A stretch of 64,000 bases of DNA. Origin: Sycon ciliatum. Taxonomy: Eukaryota > Porifera > Calcarea > Leucosolenida > Sycettidae. The stretch's first letter is position 1. Every line of letters starts with the position of its first letter. The translations under genes were made by a program, and so were the position numbers. The stretch lies in the NCBI RefSeq assembly GCF_964019385.1, contig NC_088647.1:17631728-17695727 (forward strand). Reading direction: 5' to 3'. Below the pieces are notes generated by a model. It searched no databases. It saw only the letters and a list, made by a program, of their open reading frames with translations, and was not told where the DNA came from. This document shows, one piece after another, positions 35,401 through 47,943 of the stretch.

Positions 35401-38400
35401 TGTGCCTATATATTTGGCATGGTGCATCCATATGTAATTTGACCCCGCTTCCTATTTCACACCTTCGCGTACGCACATGCACCTCGCATGCACCAGCGGT
35501 AACTGTTGCGTGCCTGTGCTGTTTACATGCCTACTCTGTTCCCTGTGTTCTCCACTCCTTCTGTCTTCATCAAGTATAGTTTGTAATTCCTACCGGAGTG
35601 TGATGGTCGTGTTGGACTGAGAGAGTGTGCATGGGCATTTACCCTTAGTGCTGTTGCAGTAATGCAACACTTGGTGTCAGAACTGGTACCCCGAACCCTC
35701 GCCATCGGACCCGCTCGCCATGGCGAAATTTCAGCCCCCTGAAAGCTTCGACTTTTCCGCACCTGAGAATTGGCCCCGATGGAAAAGCCGTTTCTCACGC
35801 TTCCAGATTGCTACCAAACTCTCCTCCGAATCTGCAAAAGTCCAGATCTCCACTCTAATATACTCTCTGGGCCCAACTGCGGATGATATCTTCCAGCCTG
35901 AGTTGTCCTTCGCCCAGGATTCCGACAAGGACGACTTCGATAAAGTGGTCGATGCTTTCGACAAATACTTTGCACCTGCGGACAATGTTATCCACGAACG
36001 GACGCAGTTCGCTCGTCTCCGCCAGCTCCCCGGTGAGTCCATAGCCACGTTCTCAAGCCGACTCCACTCTGTCGCGGCGAGATGCCGTTTCGACAAGCCG
36101 TCAGAACGAATCCGCAATCACCTCGTCGCCCACATGGCTGATTCTGAAGTGAGTAAGGCGATGCAGAAAAAGGACATAGGCTCCCTCACCCTCGCCGATG
36201 TTCAAGTAGTCTGTATACGAACTTTCTTGTATGAATCACGCATACAAAATGTATACAGTTTTCAGTAGAAATCGTTCTTGTTTTTATCTTGTTTTTTTGT
36301 TTGTTTTTTTCCCGCCCGCCTGCATACCTTTTGTTAAAATTTGCCGACGAGAAACATAGAAAAAACAAAGTGTGGCCTTAGTTGGTATTATTGCTTCACT
36401 CACTTCATGCCTTGTTTGATGGCTGCCTGCACCGTGTCAACCATGAACGGACTGCCTTTCTCTGTGAGCTGTATGCTTCCGCAGTGATCGACAAGCTTAT
36501 GCTCGGCTTCCTGCTCCACTATGTGCCATCTGTAAGGACACAAAAAAGTATACAAGTCATTGAATAATGTAATGTGTGCAGGTGCGCGTACTTACATTGT
36601 ACACACACTCACATGCAAGATGCATTATTTACTGCATGGACACAAACATACTCACACAAGGCACACGGGGAGTGATATAGATCTGAAGTCTCGCTGTATA
36701 CCGGTATGCTACTAGAGCAGCCTTAGCTAAGGGCAGTGATGGAAATGTCAGTCCTTGTACCCACTTAGTCATGTTAGTAACGTGCAGAGTCATTCACGCC
36801 ATCCGATGGCGTGCCGCCGGTAGAAACAAGTCCGGATAGGTTAGCTTGAAAATAGCTATAATAATGGATATTGTAACGAAAGGTGCCATGCTGTTGATTG
36901 GGCTATCACTTACACCTGCTATCAAATGCCTCGCCGCGATAGAAGGCACTGGTAAGATCTGTTTTCTCGTTGGATCGTCATTGGCAAATTGCATAAACAT
37001 GCAAATAAAGTCGGTCATTGGCATTTTTTTGTGAATTTTGTGTGCTGGTGATCTGGGGGTACATGGGGATAGCAAGGAGAGGTGGCTTACGCGTCCATAG
37101 CTTCCCTGGCCAGCTTTGTGTACGCCTCCACATGGTACATCAGACGCCTAGAGACCAACAGAACACACGCCGGATACAAGAAAAATCTGTCTTCGACAGC
37201 TCGCAAGTAGATTAAATCCAACCAGCACTATCACCAGTACTAAACTAAACACCCTGGTTTGGTTTTATGACGGTGTTTATGCAGAGCATGAGGGGCCATC
37301 CAAGGTTACCAATAGTTTTTTCAAAACCAAAAATTTTCGTTTGGGGGTGGGTTTGAAGGAGTTTCATTTTGAAAATTATTATTGAGTGCAGGTGGATAAT
37401 GCCCAGTTACTTCAATTTTATTGGAATTTATTTCACCTCGGCAGAAAAGGTAGGTGGGGGCTGAACAATACTAAAACTTTTCGTTTTGTAAACACAATGG
37501 GTAACCCCGAACGCCCCCCCAAGGTTCCTAAAACAATATAAGCAGGACAGCACCAATGTCTTGTTTAAAAACCTTGAAATCGAACACAACACCCATACTG
37601 ACCATCCCGTACACTATACGCGAGTAATCCTGAGAGCCGCCATTGGAGTGTCCCAGCTCAAACTGCTCCAGACCCAGAATTCCTGCAGTATAGGAACCAG
37701 ACAGAAAGCCATAGTGAACATGTACACACAGTGGTTTGCATTTGTTATTCACACGTTGAGGGAGTTGAAAAGGGGAAAAGTCCATGAGAAAAAGGTAACT
37801 TATTATAGCTCACCTGTGAATATTATAGCTCAGATGGTGATTTTTCATGTTACAATTTTATTACAGCAATAATTTTAAAAAGAAAGGACCAAAATGTTAC
37901 GTGTTATCCGTAGTTTGTGTCCAACACTAACAGTTATAAGTAAGATGTTGTGTAGTCGGAAGGTGCACCAGCTAGTACAATACTGACTGATGTGATACTG
38001 ACATTCAACGACCTGATGATAAGCTATATCACGTCTTGGATGCGCAAAATTTCCACCTTCTGACAACACAACATCTCAGTTGCTTATAACTTTTAGTGCC
38101 TGGACAAAAACTACAGATAACCCCCAGAGGCGCCTCATGTGAAGAAGTTGGTTATTGGTGCAGTATATCGACCCCCAGCCCTTACTCCATCAAGTATCAA
38201 CACCTTCTGCAATTCCCTCCAGCACTGTCTAAGTACTCTTAAGAACCGAACAACATCTATCATGTTGATGGGAGACTTTAATGCTAAGTCATGTCATTGG
38301 CATGGAACTACCACGGATGCCGCTGGTCGCCAGCTTCACAGTCTATTCGGCATGTTCTCTCTCACGCAGCTCGTAAATTTTCCAACACATGAGTCATTGT

Positions 38401-41400
38401 CTGGCATGGGGGCAGCTCTCGACCTAGTTGTCACTGATATACCGGACTCTATATCCTGCCTCCGTGCTACAGCACCACTAGGTCAATCCGATCATTCTAT
38501 CGTGGTTGGCCACATTCGTACTGTACCCTGCCCAGAAATGCCCACATACCGTTCTCGTGATGCCCGTTCGACTCCCCTGGATGTCCCTGATTTTAGTGTA
38601 TTTTCTTTGGATTCTCTAGACAGCAACACTGTCGCGAGTATGAATACTGCCATGTCCCACATACATTGGCCAGCAGCTTTGAGCCTGGAGAGGCGCGATC
38701 CTGACATATCTGTGGACAACTTTTACTCTATCTTCCATAACATCTGTGCAAGATTTCTGCCCAGGCAGAAGCCGCCGGCTGTCAAGCGTATCCATATGAA
38801 CCCCCCCCCCCCCCCCCCCTGGCTGACCAGTACCCTCCGACATCAAATAAAGAAAAAAACGAGATTCGTATAGTGTTTACCGAAAGTTTCCCTCGGCTGA
38901 CAACTTCGCTATTTACAGACGAGAGCGAAACGTTACTCGCAATATGTCTCGAACTGCCCATCGACTGTACATCTCATCCCTAAGTGCATCCACGGCAAGA
39001 CCGCATCACCAAGTTTATTCCAGTTTGTCCGGAAGCTTCGATCTCCCCAAGGCAACAGCAGAACGACTGTAACTCAGCTCTCAGTCGCTGGTACTCTATA
39101 TTCTGACCCTGTGGATGTGGCAGATGCTTTGAACGAACAGTTTATTGGTTTTGGAACACAAGATGATCCTTCATGGAATGTGCCAGACTTCAAGCCACCC
39201 GACGCCCCATCACGTGGAAGAACTACACCTACGTTGCAAGATGTCACCACCACGCCTTTTGCTGTGGCAAAGCAAATCCGCAACCTTAAGACCCGAAAGG
39301 CTGCGGGAGCGGACGGTATTTCTCATGAACTCCTGAAACTATTTTGTTCCAGTATTGCATACCCTCTCAGCCTCATCTTTAACCTCACTTTTGCAACTGG
39401 TGCTTTCCCTGCTATTTGGAAACACGCAATTGTAACTCCGGTCTTTAAGAACAAGGGAAGTAAGCTCGATGCATCGAATTACCGCCCGATTTCGTTATTG
39501 TCAACAATCTCCAAGCTGTGTGAACGTATTATGTACAACCACTTATACACTTACCTGTCTCCTGTTCTACATCCGTCCCAGTCTGGATTCCGAAAAGGCG
39601 ACTCTACGTCCTGGCAGCTTCTCAGACTTGTTCAATCGATGTCTTCTGTTCGTGAGAACGGCCATTACAGCATGCTATGTTTCTTTGATCTAAGCAAGGC
39701 CTTCGACACCGTATGGACACACGGGCTCCTATACAAGCTGTCCCGCCATGGAATCCATGGTACTTGCTTCACGTGGCTCAGTACTTACCTGACGGGCAGA
39801 CAGCAAAGGGTGCGTGTTGGCTCTGCTCTGTCTGCCAAAGGGCATGTACGGTCTGGAGTTCCTCAGGGATCAATCCTGGGGCCTCTCCTCTTCCTTATGT
39901 ATGTAAACGATCTGGCAGAAATGGATCACACATCACTATATGCTGATGATACAGCACTACTTGTGACAGCACCCACTCTCCCCGAGGCTAGTGCCAAGTT
40001 ACAGTCCAACATAGATGGCGTTATTCATTGGATGGAAAAATGGAAATTGCAACCCAACTCTTCGAAAACTGCTGTAATGTGTATCCCCCCCAGTTGTTCC
40101 TGTGACCTATCTTCATTAGTAACCAGTCCCTTCACCTTTCCAGGCACCACAACCCCGCTCTGCATCGTTGAAAAACACAAGCATCTTGGCGTCATTATTG
40201 ACCAACACTTAACCTGGAAATCCCAGATCGAAAATTTAGACAGCCGTGTTAGCTCAGTAATGGGATTTCTCTCATCACACATCACCCACCTGCACACCGA
40301 CTGTCGCCATGTTATCTACACATCTTACATTCTGCCTATTTTTGATTACTGCTGCATAATTTGGGCTGGCATTTCTAAAACACTGATTGCTCGACTCGAA
40401 GTTATGCATAGGCGTCTTTTGAAAATATTATTTCGGCTTCCTCGCCTGACTCCAAGCGCAGACTTATACCGCCTTGCTTCTGCTGTGCCGCTCTCGGTCC
40501 GCGTGCGTTTTTTGGCATGCCAGACAATTCATAAAATTAAGCTGGGCATTGCTCCTCTTCATGCTCTCTCCTGCCTAAGCTGGTTTGCTCAATCTCAAGA
40601 CATGCGCACCAGAAACTCTCTCCGCTTCCCTATTGCGCGGTCTGCCTCTATGCAAACATCTCCTCTCTTCCTTGCTTACCGCCATTGGTCTCTCCTCCCA
40701 CAACATCTAAAATCCTGCCAATGTTACAATACATTCACACAGCTACTGCAGAATGCAACATACTAGTTGATATCCAGCCCTGCCCTAGCTTCTTTTGCTT
40801 TTCAGTTCCCCTTTCATTCTTTTTCTTTCCCCCTCTAGCTGTATTATCGCCATGGCTGGCTATCGCCCACATCACCATTTCATTGGCTAGTGCCACGTGA
40901 TTGTGAATAAATAAAATAAAATAAAAATAAAATAACATGTAACATTGTGGTCCTTTCTTTTAAATTTCATCCTGGCTTTCCATCCGAGTCTAAAATAGCA
41001 ATACATAGAACTATTTCTGCCGTCATTACCATAGAGCAAGCAACAAAATGGTTGGTAGATGGCAAAAAGGTAAGACAGCCATAATGTGAGAATTGTGAAG
41101 GGAAAAATTTCTTCTAGAAAGCCCAGCCTTGTCTTGATTGCCAGATTGGCCAGCTTCAACGGCATTCTGCAAGTGACTTGTGACATGGCTAAACCAAAGA
41201 GGTGCGACTCGTACGCCAGCGTGGCTAGGCTCCGACCAAGAAAAATACACGGTGCTCAAAAAAACACATTTTTTCACAAGGACCTTCAAAGTGTAAATGA
41301 ATGGGACTTCAAAACGCCACCACCTGTCAGCCAGGCACCTCCACTGCACAGTCTGTGTCCGGCGAGGACGATAATCCAGGGATATTCCACATCCTATTTT

Positions 41401-41880
41401 ACCGTGCGCCTTGTCACGACTGTACTCGTACACCTCTGTACTTGCGAACTGATTGATGCCAAGCCCAAGGCACCAACCCATGGCATGCCGAGCCGGGGTT
41501 CAGAGCCGTTTTCGAGAACATTATTTTCACTGAACGCGCCTCCATATTATTGGCAGTACAGGGCTTGATGAAATTTAGATCACCGAGATTCATGCACCAG
41601 ATAGGTCGCGCGCATGCACTGACTGCGTTCGTTATCGCCGCGGGGAAACTAAGATAGTAAGAAGAGCACAACATTACAGGCAGGTAAACGGCCAGGACAT
41701 TAAAAAAAAACTCAACACGACGGACCTACTACAACAGGACTTAGCGTACTTACGTTTCGTCTGTCCCAAGGTCCGTGCTAACCAGTAGAGCGTTCCGCTG
41801 CCAATACCGCCGCAACCCACCACCACGTAGTCGTAATGGCCGTCAAGCGTTTCAGAGCAGCTGCCGGTAGGAGAAGACAT
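26448..41880 (-). CDS. PIPOX: Peroxisomal sarcosine oxidase-like FAD oxidase, copy 1 (complete)
   Basis: Ten minus-strand exons, in transcript order: 41754-41880, 37613-37682, 37091-37147, 36404-36529, 34153-34327, 32152-32262, 30943-31040, 29934-30120, 28512-28645, 26448-26616. All are GT-AG, phases agree, total 417 aa (family about 390). The N-terminus has the dinucleotide-binding VVVGCGGIGSG (residues 19-29). RILGLEQFELGHSNGGSQDYSRIV follows across exons 2-3, typical of the DAO/MSOX fold. VTAGAWANQ closes the FAD domain. Lys280 (MGVKIA) aligns with the lysine that activates O2 in monomeric sarcosine oxidases. Cys328 (KTCLYTMPPD) matches the Cys that binds FAD covalently. The C-terminus is -KSKL, a canonical PTS1. 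Expected role: peroxisomal oxidative demethylation of N-methyl amino acids such as sarcosine, or oxidation of pipecolate, producing H2O2; substrate is inferred. Intron 1 carries a LINE, intron 4 a Harbinger-like element. Confidence 0.87.
27216..27609. mobile_element. Older pogo-like element in oxidase intron 9 (copy 1)
   Basis: Starts CAGCCAAACCTGGTTTAAACG and ends CTCTGGTTTTACTG. The same element is in the duplicate at 49488-51285, where the ends read TACAG and CTGTA, giving a TA target. It therefore predates the duplication. In this copy a TTAA at 27560-27563 is intact; in the duplicate that site has been invaded. Confidence 0.65.
27834..28475. mobile_element. TA-flanked MITE (GAGGRGACGG ends), present only in copy 1
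   Basis: Ends GAGGAGACGG and CCGTCCCCTC, flanked by TA at 27832-27833 and 28476-28477. The duplicate has the uninterrupted site CATGTACACAG at about 51504-51514. 642 bases, no plausible transposase. TA duplication suggests a Tc1/mariner-type mobilising enzyme. Confidence 0.78.
28696..29292. mobile_element. Tigger/pogo-like MITE, present only in copy 1
   Basis: Inverted termini CAGTCGTCCCTCTCTAATCC and complement, flanked by TA at 28694-28695 and 29293-29294. The duplicate retains the empty site GAGTGTACATGG at about 51723. 597 bases without a transposase ORF. The CAGTCGTCCC terminus is of pogo/Tigger style. Confidence 0.85.
30641..30803. mobile_element. Pogo-like MITE shared by both copies (copy 1)
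   Basis: CAGTAAAACCTGGTGTAAGC to CCAGGTTTTCCTG. The same element sits at the same place in the duplicate (53800-53962), so the insertion predates the segmental duplication. Confidence 0.7.
32263..34152. other. Oxidase intron 5 (copy 1), without recognised genes
   Basis: Several plus-strand ORFs of 60-130 codons (e.g. 32338-32736 and 33091-33348) recur in the duplicate with shifted frames (58677-59216, 59209-59667). The copies differ by indels that are not multiples of three. Phrases such as RRALWSKVNKVSAKTCLLEHLL and LRLLADNLIIRHFIEQERHDASDEH look protein-like, so an old degenerate element or gene fragment is possible, but no family was recognised. Confidence 0.4.
34777..36377. mobile_element. 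PIF/Harbinger-like TIR element, present only in copy 1
   Basis: Termini GGCCACACTTTGTTTTTC and complement run for about 30 bases with one length difference, flanked by TTA at 34774-34776 and 36378-36380. The duplicate shows the empty site (CCCTGGTCAGTTGG near 63174-63187). GGCC-type ends with a 3-base TWA target are typical of PIF/Harbinger. No intact transposase is visible; the right half carries an LTR-retrotransposon gag fragment. The right TIR ends just 26 bases from oxidase exon 4. Confidence 0.78.
35672..36268 (+). pseudogene. Truncated LTR-retrotransposon Gag within the TIR element
   Basis: From 35720 a 182-codon ORF begins MAKFQPPESFDFSAPENWPRW and continues through RTQFARLRQLPGESIATFS and RLHSVAARCRFD, the typical capsid-type Gag pattern of Ty3/Gypsy-like elements. 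TGGTGTCAGAACTGG at 35672-35686, 33 bases upstream, resembles a primer-binding site. Reverse transcriptase, integrase and a second LTR are absent; homology stops near 36208. The fragment is a nested insertion or a piece captured by the TIR element. Confidence 0.7.
38139..40937 (+). mobile_element. 5'-truncated CR1/L2-type LINE in oxidase intron 1
   Basis: 38139-38873 encodes the C-terminal part of an APE-type endonuclease (MGDFNAK, LDLVVTDIPD, QSDHSIVVGH). 39111-40766 encodes a 551-codon reverse transcriptase (SNYRPISLLSTISKLCE, FFDLSKAFDTV, GVPQGSILGPLLF, YADDTALL catalytic motif) ending NATY*. The two parts are out of frame: a C-run at 38801-38819 and an A-run near 38852 mark frameshifts. 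The 3' end is an (ATAAA)n-type tail at about 40906-40935. Jockey-superfamily motifs favour CR1/L2/Rex1; the exact clade needs phylogeny. Sense is opposite to the host gene. Confidence 0.88.
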
Positions 41881-42897
41881 TGTTGCAGACGCCAGGTGGT
41901 ATTATATGCTCCACTGTGACAGGGAGTCGGAGCACGAGCAACAAGGCGCGCAAGGCGAGCAGCGGATAAAGCCAACTGGTTCGTCTGAGCTAAACCAACT
42001 GACTGTTCTCATCGGGGCGCACGCTCCATGACTGCATACCGTAACTTGCGTAAGTAGATCTACATCGTCTGTCTTTCCATGCGGTGTCACCTCGGTCGCT
42101 CCTCCTGTCGGAGGCTGTCCTCCTAGCTCACACCCGTCTCTGGTCTCTGGTCGTGGGATCATTGTACTAACTTTCTAGATCTACAGTCATGATTGTACCT
42201 ACAAAGTACAATTCTACAATCATCAGTCATGGCGTCAAGTAACATTTTAATTGTCATTACTTTTTTGACATTAGTTTGTGGAGCTGTCGCACGGGCCGGG
42301 TCCGCAGTTTTCGTCCTATTATTTTTTTGTGTTACCCTTCGGCGGCGGAGACATACATGACAGTACAATGTACTTGTACGGTACATGCCATGACTGCAAT
42401 GATGTACGACATGACGATTGACGTGCCGCTGACCTTTTTTTTTTAGGAAACAGTACGAGGTGAATAGCAATTTCTGGACATGAAAATAAAATAGAGGCCC
42501 ACTGGCTGTGTGTTTTACATTTTTCATATCTTTTTGTATCTATTGTATGGCCTAATCCTTCATCTTTCCAAATATGTGACAATTGCTCATGCTGTGATCC
42601 CAGAGACTTTATAGCAGGATGTTTTCGACAGGCCATTTTTTTGGCCTAAATTTCAGTGTATGGAATTCTGGACATGAAAGTAAAATAGCGTCAATAGGCA
42701 TCCTATACTGCACCATTTTTGTTATTTTTTCAATTGATGGACTGCAGTTGGCCTCTTCACACTTCCAGCCAACAGGTCCAAGACTATACAGCGTCTGAAG
42801 TGGAGTGCACATGGGAAAGCCAACGATTCGTCCACTACTTCTTATTTTACTCAAAATTCAAAATTCTCATGCGACATAGTCACCACAAAACTCGTTG
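41881..42897. other. Upstream region of oxidase copy 1
   Basis: Presumed promoter side of the minus-strand oxidase; no exon recognised. TCTGGACATGAAAATAAAATAG near 42472 is repeated with one change near 42670 (TCTGGACATGAAAGTAAAATAG). About 32 bases at 42449-42482 recur inverted at 43057-43090 at the start of the RTE-like element, suggesting its 5' debris extends into this region. Confidence 0.45.
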
Positions 42898-44317
42898 AAA
42901 TGCCTCCCAAGAAAAGGCTATCAACAAGGCACCGACACGAGGAGAAACTACAACAGCCCAGCTGTCAACTACAACAAGAAAAAACTTCATCAACCTGACT
43001 GACTTGACTCTACACGCGACGAAAAATTATTTTACTCGAAATGTCCAGAAATGTACAATGTCCAGAAATAGCAACTCACCTCGTACTGTATATATGCTCT
43101 GTGTTCTGCAAATCATTATCGAAAAATCTCTTGAATGGCAGACTCCTGTATCCATTGTTTTTATCGATTATCGTAAAGCCTTTGACATCGTTAACCACTC
43201 ACATCTTTTCGGTTGCCTTTTGGATTTTGGTTTCCCTCGCCACATAGTTTGTTTGCTTCAGAATCTTTACACAGGGATTAGCGGAGTTATCAGATGGAAT
43301 GGCTCGCATTCGCCGGAGTTCGCCATCAAGAAGGGTGTTCGGCAGGGCTGTATTTTGTCCCCACATCTATTTAGCCTGTACACTGAGAGTGTTATGCGTG
43401 TTGCTGATGTGGACAGTATCGGTGTGAGAATCGGAGGACGCCGGCTGTCGAACCTACGATATGCAGATGACACGGGATTGTGTGCACATCCATCAGAAGT
43501 GTCTACCCTCACCAATGCTGTTAATGACGCTGGAAGAGAGAAGGGCCTGTCACTGAATCTGTCCAAAACCAAGATCATGCATATCGGAACCTGTACTGCT
43601 GGTGCAAACGATACTGCTCCAACGCCCCTTGTGGTCGACGAAGAACGAATTGCAGAGGTGAGCAGTTTCAAGTATCTGGGATCCTGGAAGACAACAAACG
43701 GTGATTGCAGCCTCGATATTCGGTCAAGAATTGCCATGGCGAAAGAGCGTATGCTGCAGTTAATTGACATCTGGAAAGACCACAACATCTCCAGACAGCT
43801 GAAAATCCGGATAATGCATGCCTTAGTGTGGTCTGTCCTGCTGTATGGAGCTGAGAGTTGGACTCTGCGGAAGACAGATGAACGACGAATACAGGCAGCA
43901 GAAATGTGGTGCTACCGACGTCTGCTCAGAGTATCCTGGATGGAGAAGCGCACAAATGACAGTATCCTGGTGGAGTTGGGAGTACAGAGACAGCTGCTAG
44001 CCAGGGTCAGGATACGCAAACTGACCTATTTCGGGCACACATGCCGCCCATCTGGCTGCGAGCTTGTACGTGACGTGATGTTTGGTGTCGTGGATGGTAA
44101 GAGAAAGCGTGGTCGTCCGAAGATTTCCTTTGCTGACAACATCGTTTCGTGGACTGGTATGTCTCTGCATGAGAATTGCCAGTTGGCATCTGACAGAGAT
44201 GCCTGGCAGTCGCACTGTGCATCTACTGCTTACACAGCTGCATAATGCCGTTTATTATTATTTTTAAAATTTTACTTTTATTATTTTTTTCGGCAACGCA
44301 GATGATGATGATGATGA
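42898..44317 (+). mobile_element. 5'-truncated RTE-like non-LTR retrotransposon
   Basis: A 413-codon ORF (43004-44245) carries a reverse transcriptase: VFIDYRKAFDIVNHSHLF, GVRQGCILSPHLFSLYTE, LRYADDTGLC (catalytic YADD), LSLNLSKTKIM and VSSFKYLGSW, then the C-terminal block SWTLRKTDERRIQAAEMWCY and GKRKRGRPKISFADNI. No endonuclease domain is present. A (GAT)n tail at 44301-44317 is a common 3' end for RTE elements. An ATG at 42901 begins a short ORF (MPPKKRLSTRHRHEE) of unknown origin. The RT frame itself is open, so the insertion is fairly young. Confidence 0.8.
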
Positions 44318-45959
44318 CATGTATACAGTCTACAGAGCTAGAGCGAGTGAACGTAGATCTACATGATTGTACTCGTACACATGCGGTTGTTGCCTGGAAC
44401 GAGAAGGCTGCGTTATTTTCAAGATCATGCATGATGCTCTGACGTGATGGCGGTCTCCGTCAATTTGATCAATATGTCGATGAGATGGAAATAATTATTA
44501 TAAAGTCAAATTATTATTCTCATACTGTAGTAGTACACTGCTGTTGGCTGATGATCCGGCCTACTTGAGTACTTGAGTACTTGTGCGTAAAACTCAAGAC
44601 ACTTTCTTCCTCCTCCGCTTCTGTTGTAAGTATCTCTGCTAATGTGGATCAACTTGATCAAGCACTGACTCACAACCACACGGTTTGAACTTTGAAGGGA
44701 GGGAATTATCGTATCTCCTTTTTGTTTTAAAAGGATTGTGAGAACTTCAGATCCAATTATCATCATGTCAACAATCAGGCCCGGGGAAGTGAACTGAGAG
44801 AAAAGTGAGAAGATAACTATTATACAAGTATCTCAGATGGTTAGAGCATAGCTCATGACAAGCAAGATCTCGGCCTGGAGGCCTGGTGTGATTGGAATTT
44901 CCACTTTTATGGCAGTTCATTTCCTTGAACGTTTACGGGGAATCATTGCGTGACCTAGCATATATCGTATATAGCCCCTTCCCAAAGGTGCTCTTTTAAT
45001 TCGCACTTAGTGCTTTTGGCGTCCCTCAATATATGCTGAAAAAGTGCTCTTTTTTCAGTGAAAACAGGCAAAAAGTGCTCATTTTTCAGTGAAGCATAGC
45101 CATGATATATGTTCAGATATGAACCCAAGCTGAGAAATGAATACGCACTCTTCCATTTATTGGTCCACGAAAGGCAAAACAGGAAGTAAAGGTCAAAAAA
45201 CCCACTTTTTACAGCATTGTGTACACCGGGTACCGGGTACAAGCTTCACCAACTTGTTGCCCCCCAAACCTGTAGATCAAAAACGAACGCCTCCTCAATC
45301 TTTGGACAGAACTACAATGTAGCTAAGGAAAAACTAATAATTGGAGGCGTATCCAATTAGTTGGTAGAAGCCGGTAGAAGTTGGTAGAGCTACGGGATTT
45401 CCAGCAAGATCAAGGATTTGTACACAACTCCATACAGAAGAGGAACATTTCGCGTACATATCGTGTAAACTACTAAATCCGGTAGAATAGCGTTCGTGCA
45501 CTTACCTCTACCATCTACCTCTATCGGTAGAGTGACTCTACTCTAGTCTACCAGGTAGTTAAAAACGAACGCAGCCTGAGTGTACCTACTGTAGATAGGG
45601 ATAGGGAGTTTTCTTTAAAAATAGCAAAACAACATGAAGTCTATGGAAAGAACAAGAAGAATCTCCAAAGCATTTTGCAAATTCCACCTCTCCACATTTT
45701 ACATGCAGATTCATCCTCGAACAATGTTCACAAACATGATCTTGCAGATGTATCTTCAATTCTTCATCGATTTTTATTGTACATGTGTTCTGTAATTTTT
45801 AAGGATTCCCAAAAAGACTATCTAGGGGGTCTCCAGGATCAAGTAAAAAAAAGGAGATAAGTTAGCATCCACCGCAATGGTAGAAAGGAAAACAGTGAAA
45901 AAGAACGGAACATCCGGATATATTGTTGGGAGAGAGAGAGAGAGGGGGGGGGGGGGGGA
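44318..45959. other. Intergenic region up to the duplication breakpoint
   Basis: No gene recognised. AAAGTGCTC(A/T)TTTTTCAGTGAA occurs twice in tandem at about 45031-45092. The last bases before the breakpoint are (GA)n followed by a poly-G run (about 45931-45958). Confidence 0.55.
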
Positions 45960-45960
45960 G

Positions 45961-47943
45961 TTTGCAACGCCACCAATGACTATGTCACTGCCGCCGCTCA
46001 AGAGCATCGTCAGGCCCAGCGGCACGGTGGACAGCCGGCCGCTCGCCTTATAGGAAGTGACTCGCCGAGCCTCGGTGGTGAAGCCCGCACAGCAACCACC
46101 GCCAGGCAAGAGAGTCCAGTCCTCCAATGCAATTGAAGCCAAAGCTGCTGCTAAAGCCAAAGAAGAAGCAAGAATTTCTGCCAAAAAAGAACAACTACAG
46201 AACTTGGTGAACGTCACCAAACTTGAAACAAAAGATACTCCGCTAAAATACTCACATGTACAAGTAAAATCCGGAACATCTAGAGCAGCCGCTAGTAAGG
46301 ATAAGCCTCCAGCCACAGCAGCTCCCGATGCTGTAATTGATCTCGAAAAACCTAACACACGCACATCTCCTCCTTCTGCTGTATCAACTCCTCCTTCAAG
46401 CGTGTTGGTCCGGATGATGCTGCTGATTCTCCAGCCGAATCACCCGCCACAGATCCTGTGTTGGGTGGTGCTGCTGGCTCTCCAGCTGAATCACCCGCAG
46501 CAGTTCCTGTTACTGCCGAGCAGGCTAGGGTGAAAGCCAGACGTCCAGACGTACCCCGTGCAGCACATCCAGAAACTCCTCCCTAGTTTGCTGGTGCCAA
46601 ACCGGATGGCAGAAAGAAGCCAAAGTTGCGACGACAGAATGCGCTGGACGCTAGCGACGCACATCAGTACCCTAATACTACTACTGCTATTACTATTAGT
46701 GGTGTTCAAGGACAGGCTGGCATCGCCACTGCTACACATATTATCGGTACCAAGAGAGCCACCGGCAAGCCGTGTTCCGACACTGCAAGAAGCCGCCGGG
46801 CGGCAGAGGAAAACCTGTTGCTGTACAGGGGGAGACGATGGGCAGGGCCGATCAGCAAACTGATGCTGGTAAGGAGAGCTACGAGGTGCTGTCTTCCGCA
46901 CATCGCAAAGCACAACGCAAGAAGTTCAGCGTTGTTCGTCGTCTAAAGAAGCAGGCTCGCATACTTGCCCCTGGCCTGCCCGGTGCACCCCGCATGCTCC
47001 TTGACTACATGAACGAGCGTTCATCACCGCCAACACGCCCCGCTGGTCCAATGCCACCACAATCCCGCCCTGACTGTTCATCACCATCAAGAACAAGCTC
47101 TTATGGTTCATCACCATCACGAACAAGCTCTGATTGGTCATCGCCACGACGATCACCCGCGGATGATGAGCAGCACCAATATGCCTTATATGGTGATTCT
47201 CAAGTGGCAGAAGGTGATGTTGGCACTCTGGTACATGACTCATTGGATGTGCCAGCAGATCGTGAGCATGTTCATATTGCTACTGATGCTGATCCTAATG
47301 TTCCTGGCTACGCTGGTTGCACCGACACTGACCAGGAGATACCAAGGACACAAGATGAAGAGACACTTCCGGTGGAGCCTGTTGCACAAATTGTTGTGAG
47401 TGTATTGGCTCCACTTCGTCCAGAGTATCAGTAGATTCGGCGGAGCATGAACGGTTGCCCGGTTTCGGATGGTTGTCTCTCAGCCCACGGACTGTGAGTG
47501 CACCCGAAGTCTACCATCCAACCTAGTCCTTCTCCCCGCAAGGGCAGCGTGATGTCCAGTCGGCTTTGGAATATGTATATCGGGACAGTTCTGAGGAGTT
47601 TGAAGACTTCCAAGGCGGCTATGATTCTGAATCCCTGGTGTCTTAAACGCGCACGCCGCTGTCGTCCATGCCACCGCAGGAGGTATCCCTGCCACCTAGT
47701 CCTTACTCTGCACAGGTGCAGCAGAAGCAGCAGGACGTTGCGGAGAGCACGGCTACGCCCACATCCCAGCTCATCTGAGAGGGTTTGGCGTCACAGCATG
47801 TTGCACCCAGTCCACACGATGCAATGCATTGCCGCCAGTCACACCTCAGGCAGCACATACACCCAGGCTGCACACACCTCAAGCAACACCCACGCACACT
47901 TCCACCCCTGGAAGCACACCACGAGCTGCATCCACAAACACCT
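45961..47943 (+). pseudogene. Decayed duplicate of the CCDC113 3' end and its post-stop ORF
   Basis: Collinear with 23776-25757. The TAG (46052-46054, CTCGCCTTATAG) is conserved. The following frame is broken: a +2 shift near 46410, a TGG-to-TAG change near 46585, an indel near 46790, and stops such as the TAA near 47646 (GTGTCTTAA) and TGA near 47777. Upstream CCDC113 exons are absent, so no normal message can be made. A 6-base in-frame insertion (CAAGTA) near 46262 shows that not all changes are disruptive. The contrast with the open copy 1 argues that copy 1's frame is under constraint. Confidence 0.85.

Noticed and set aside
44830..44905. Possible tRNA (TCTCAGATGGTTAGAGC resembles an A box)
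   Set aside because: No convincing B box or acceptor stem pairing; at most a worn tRNA-like repeat.
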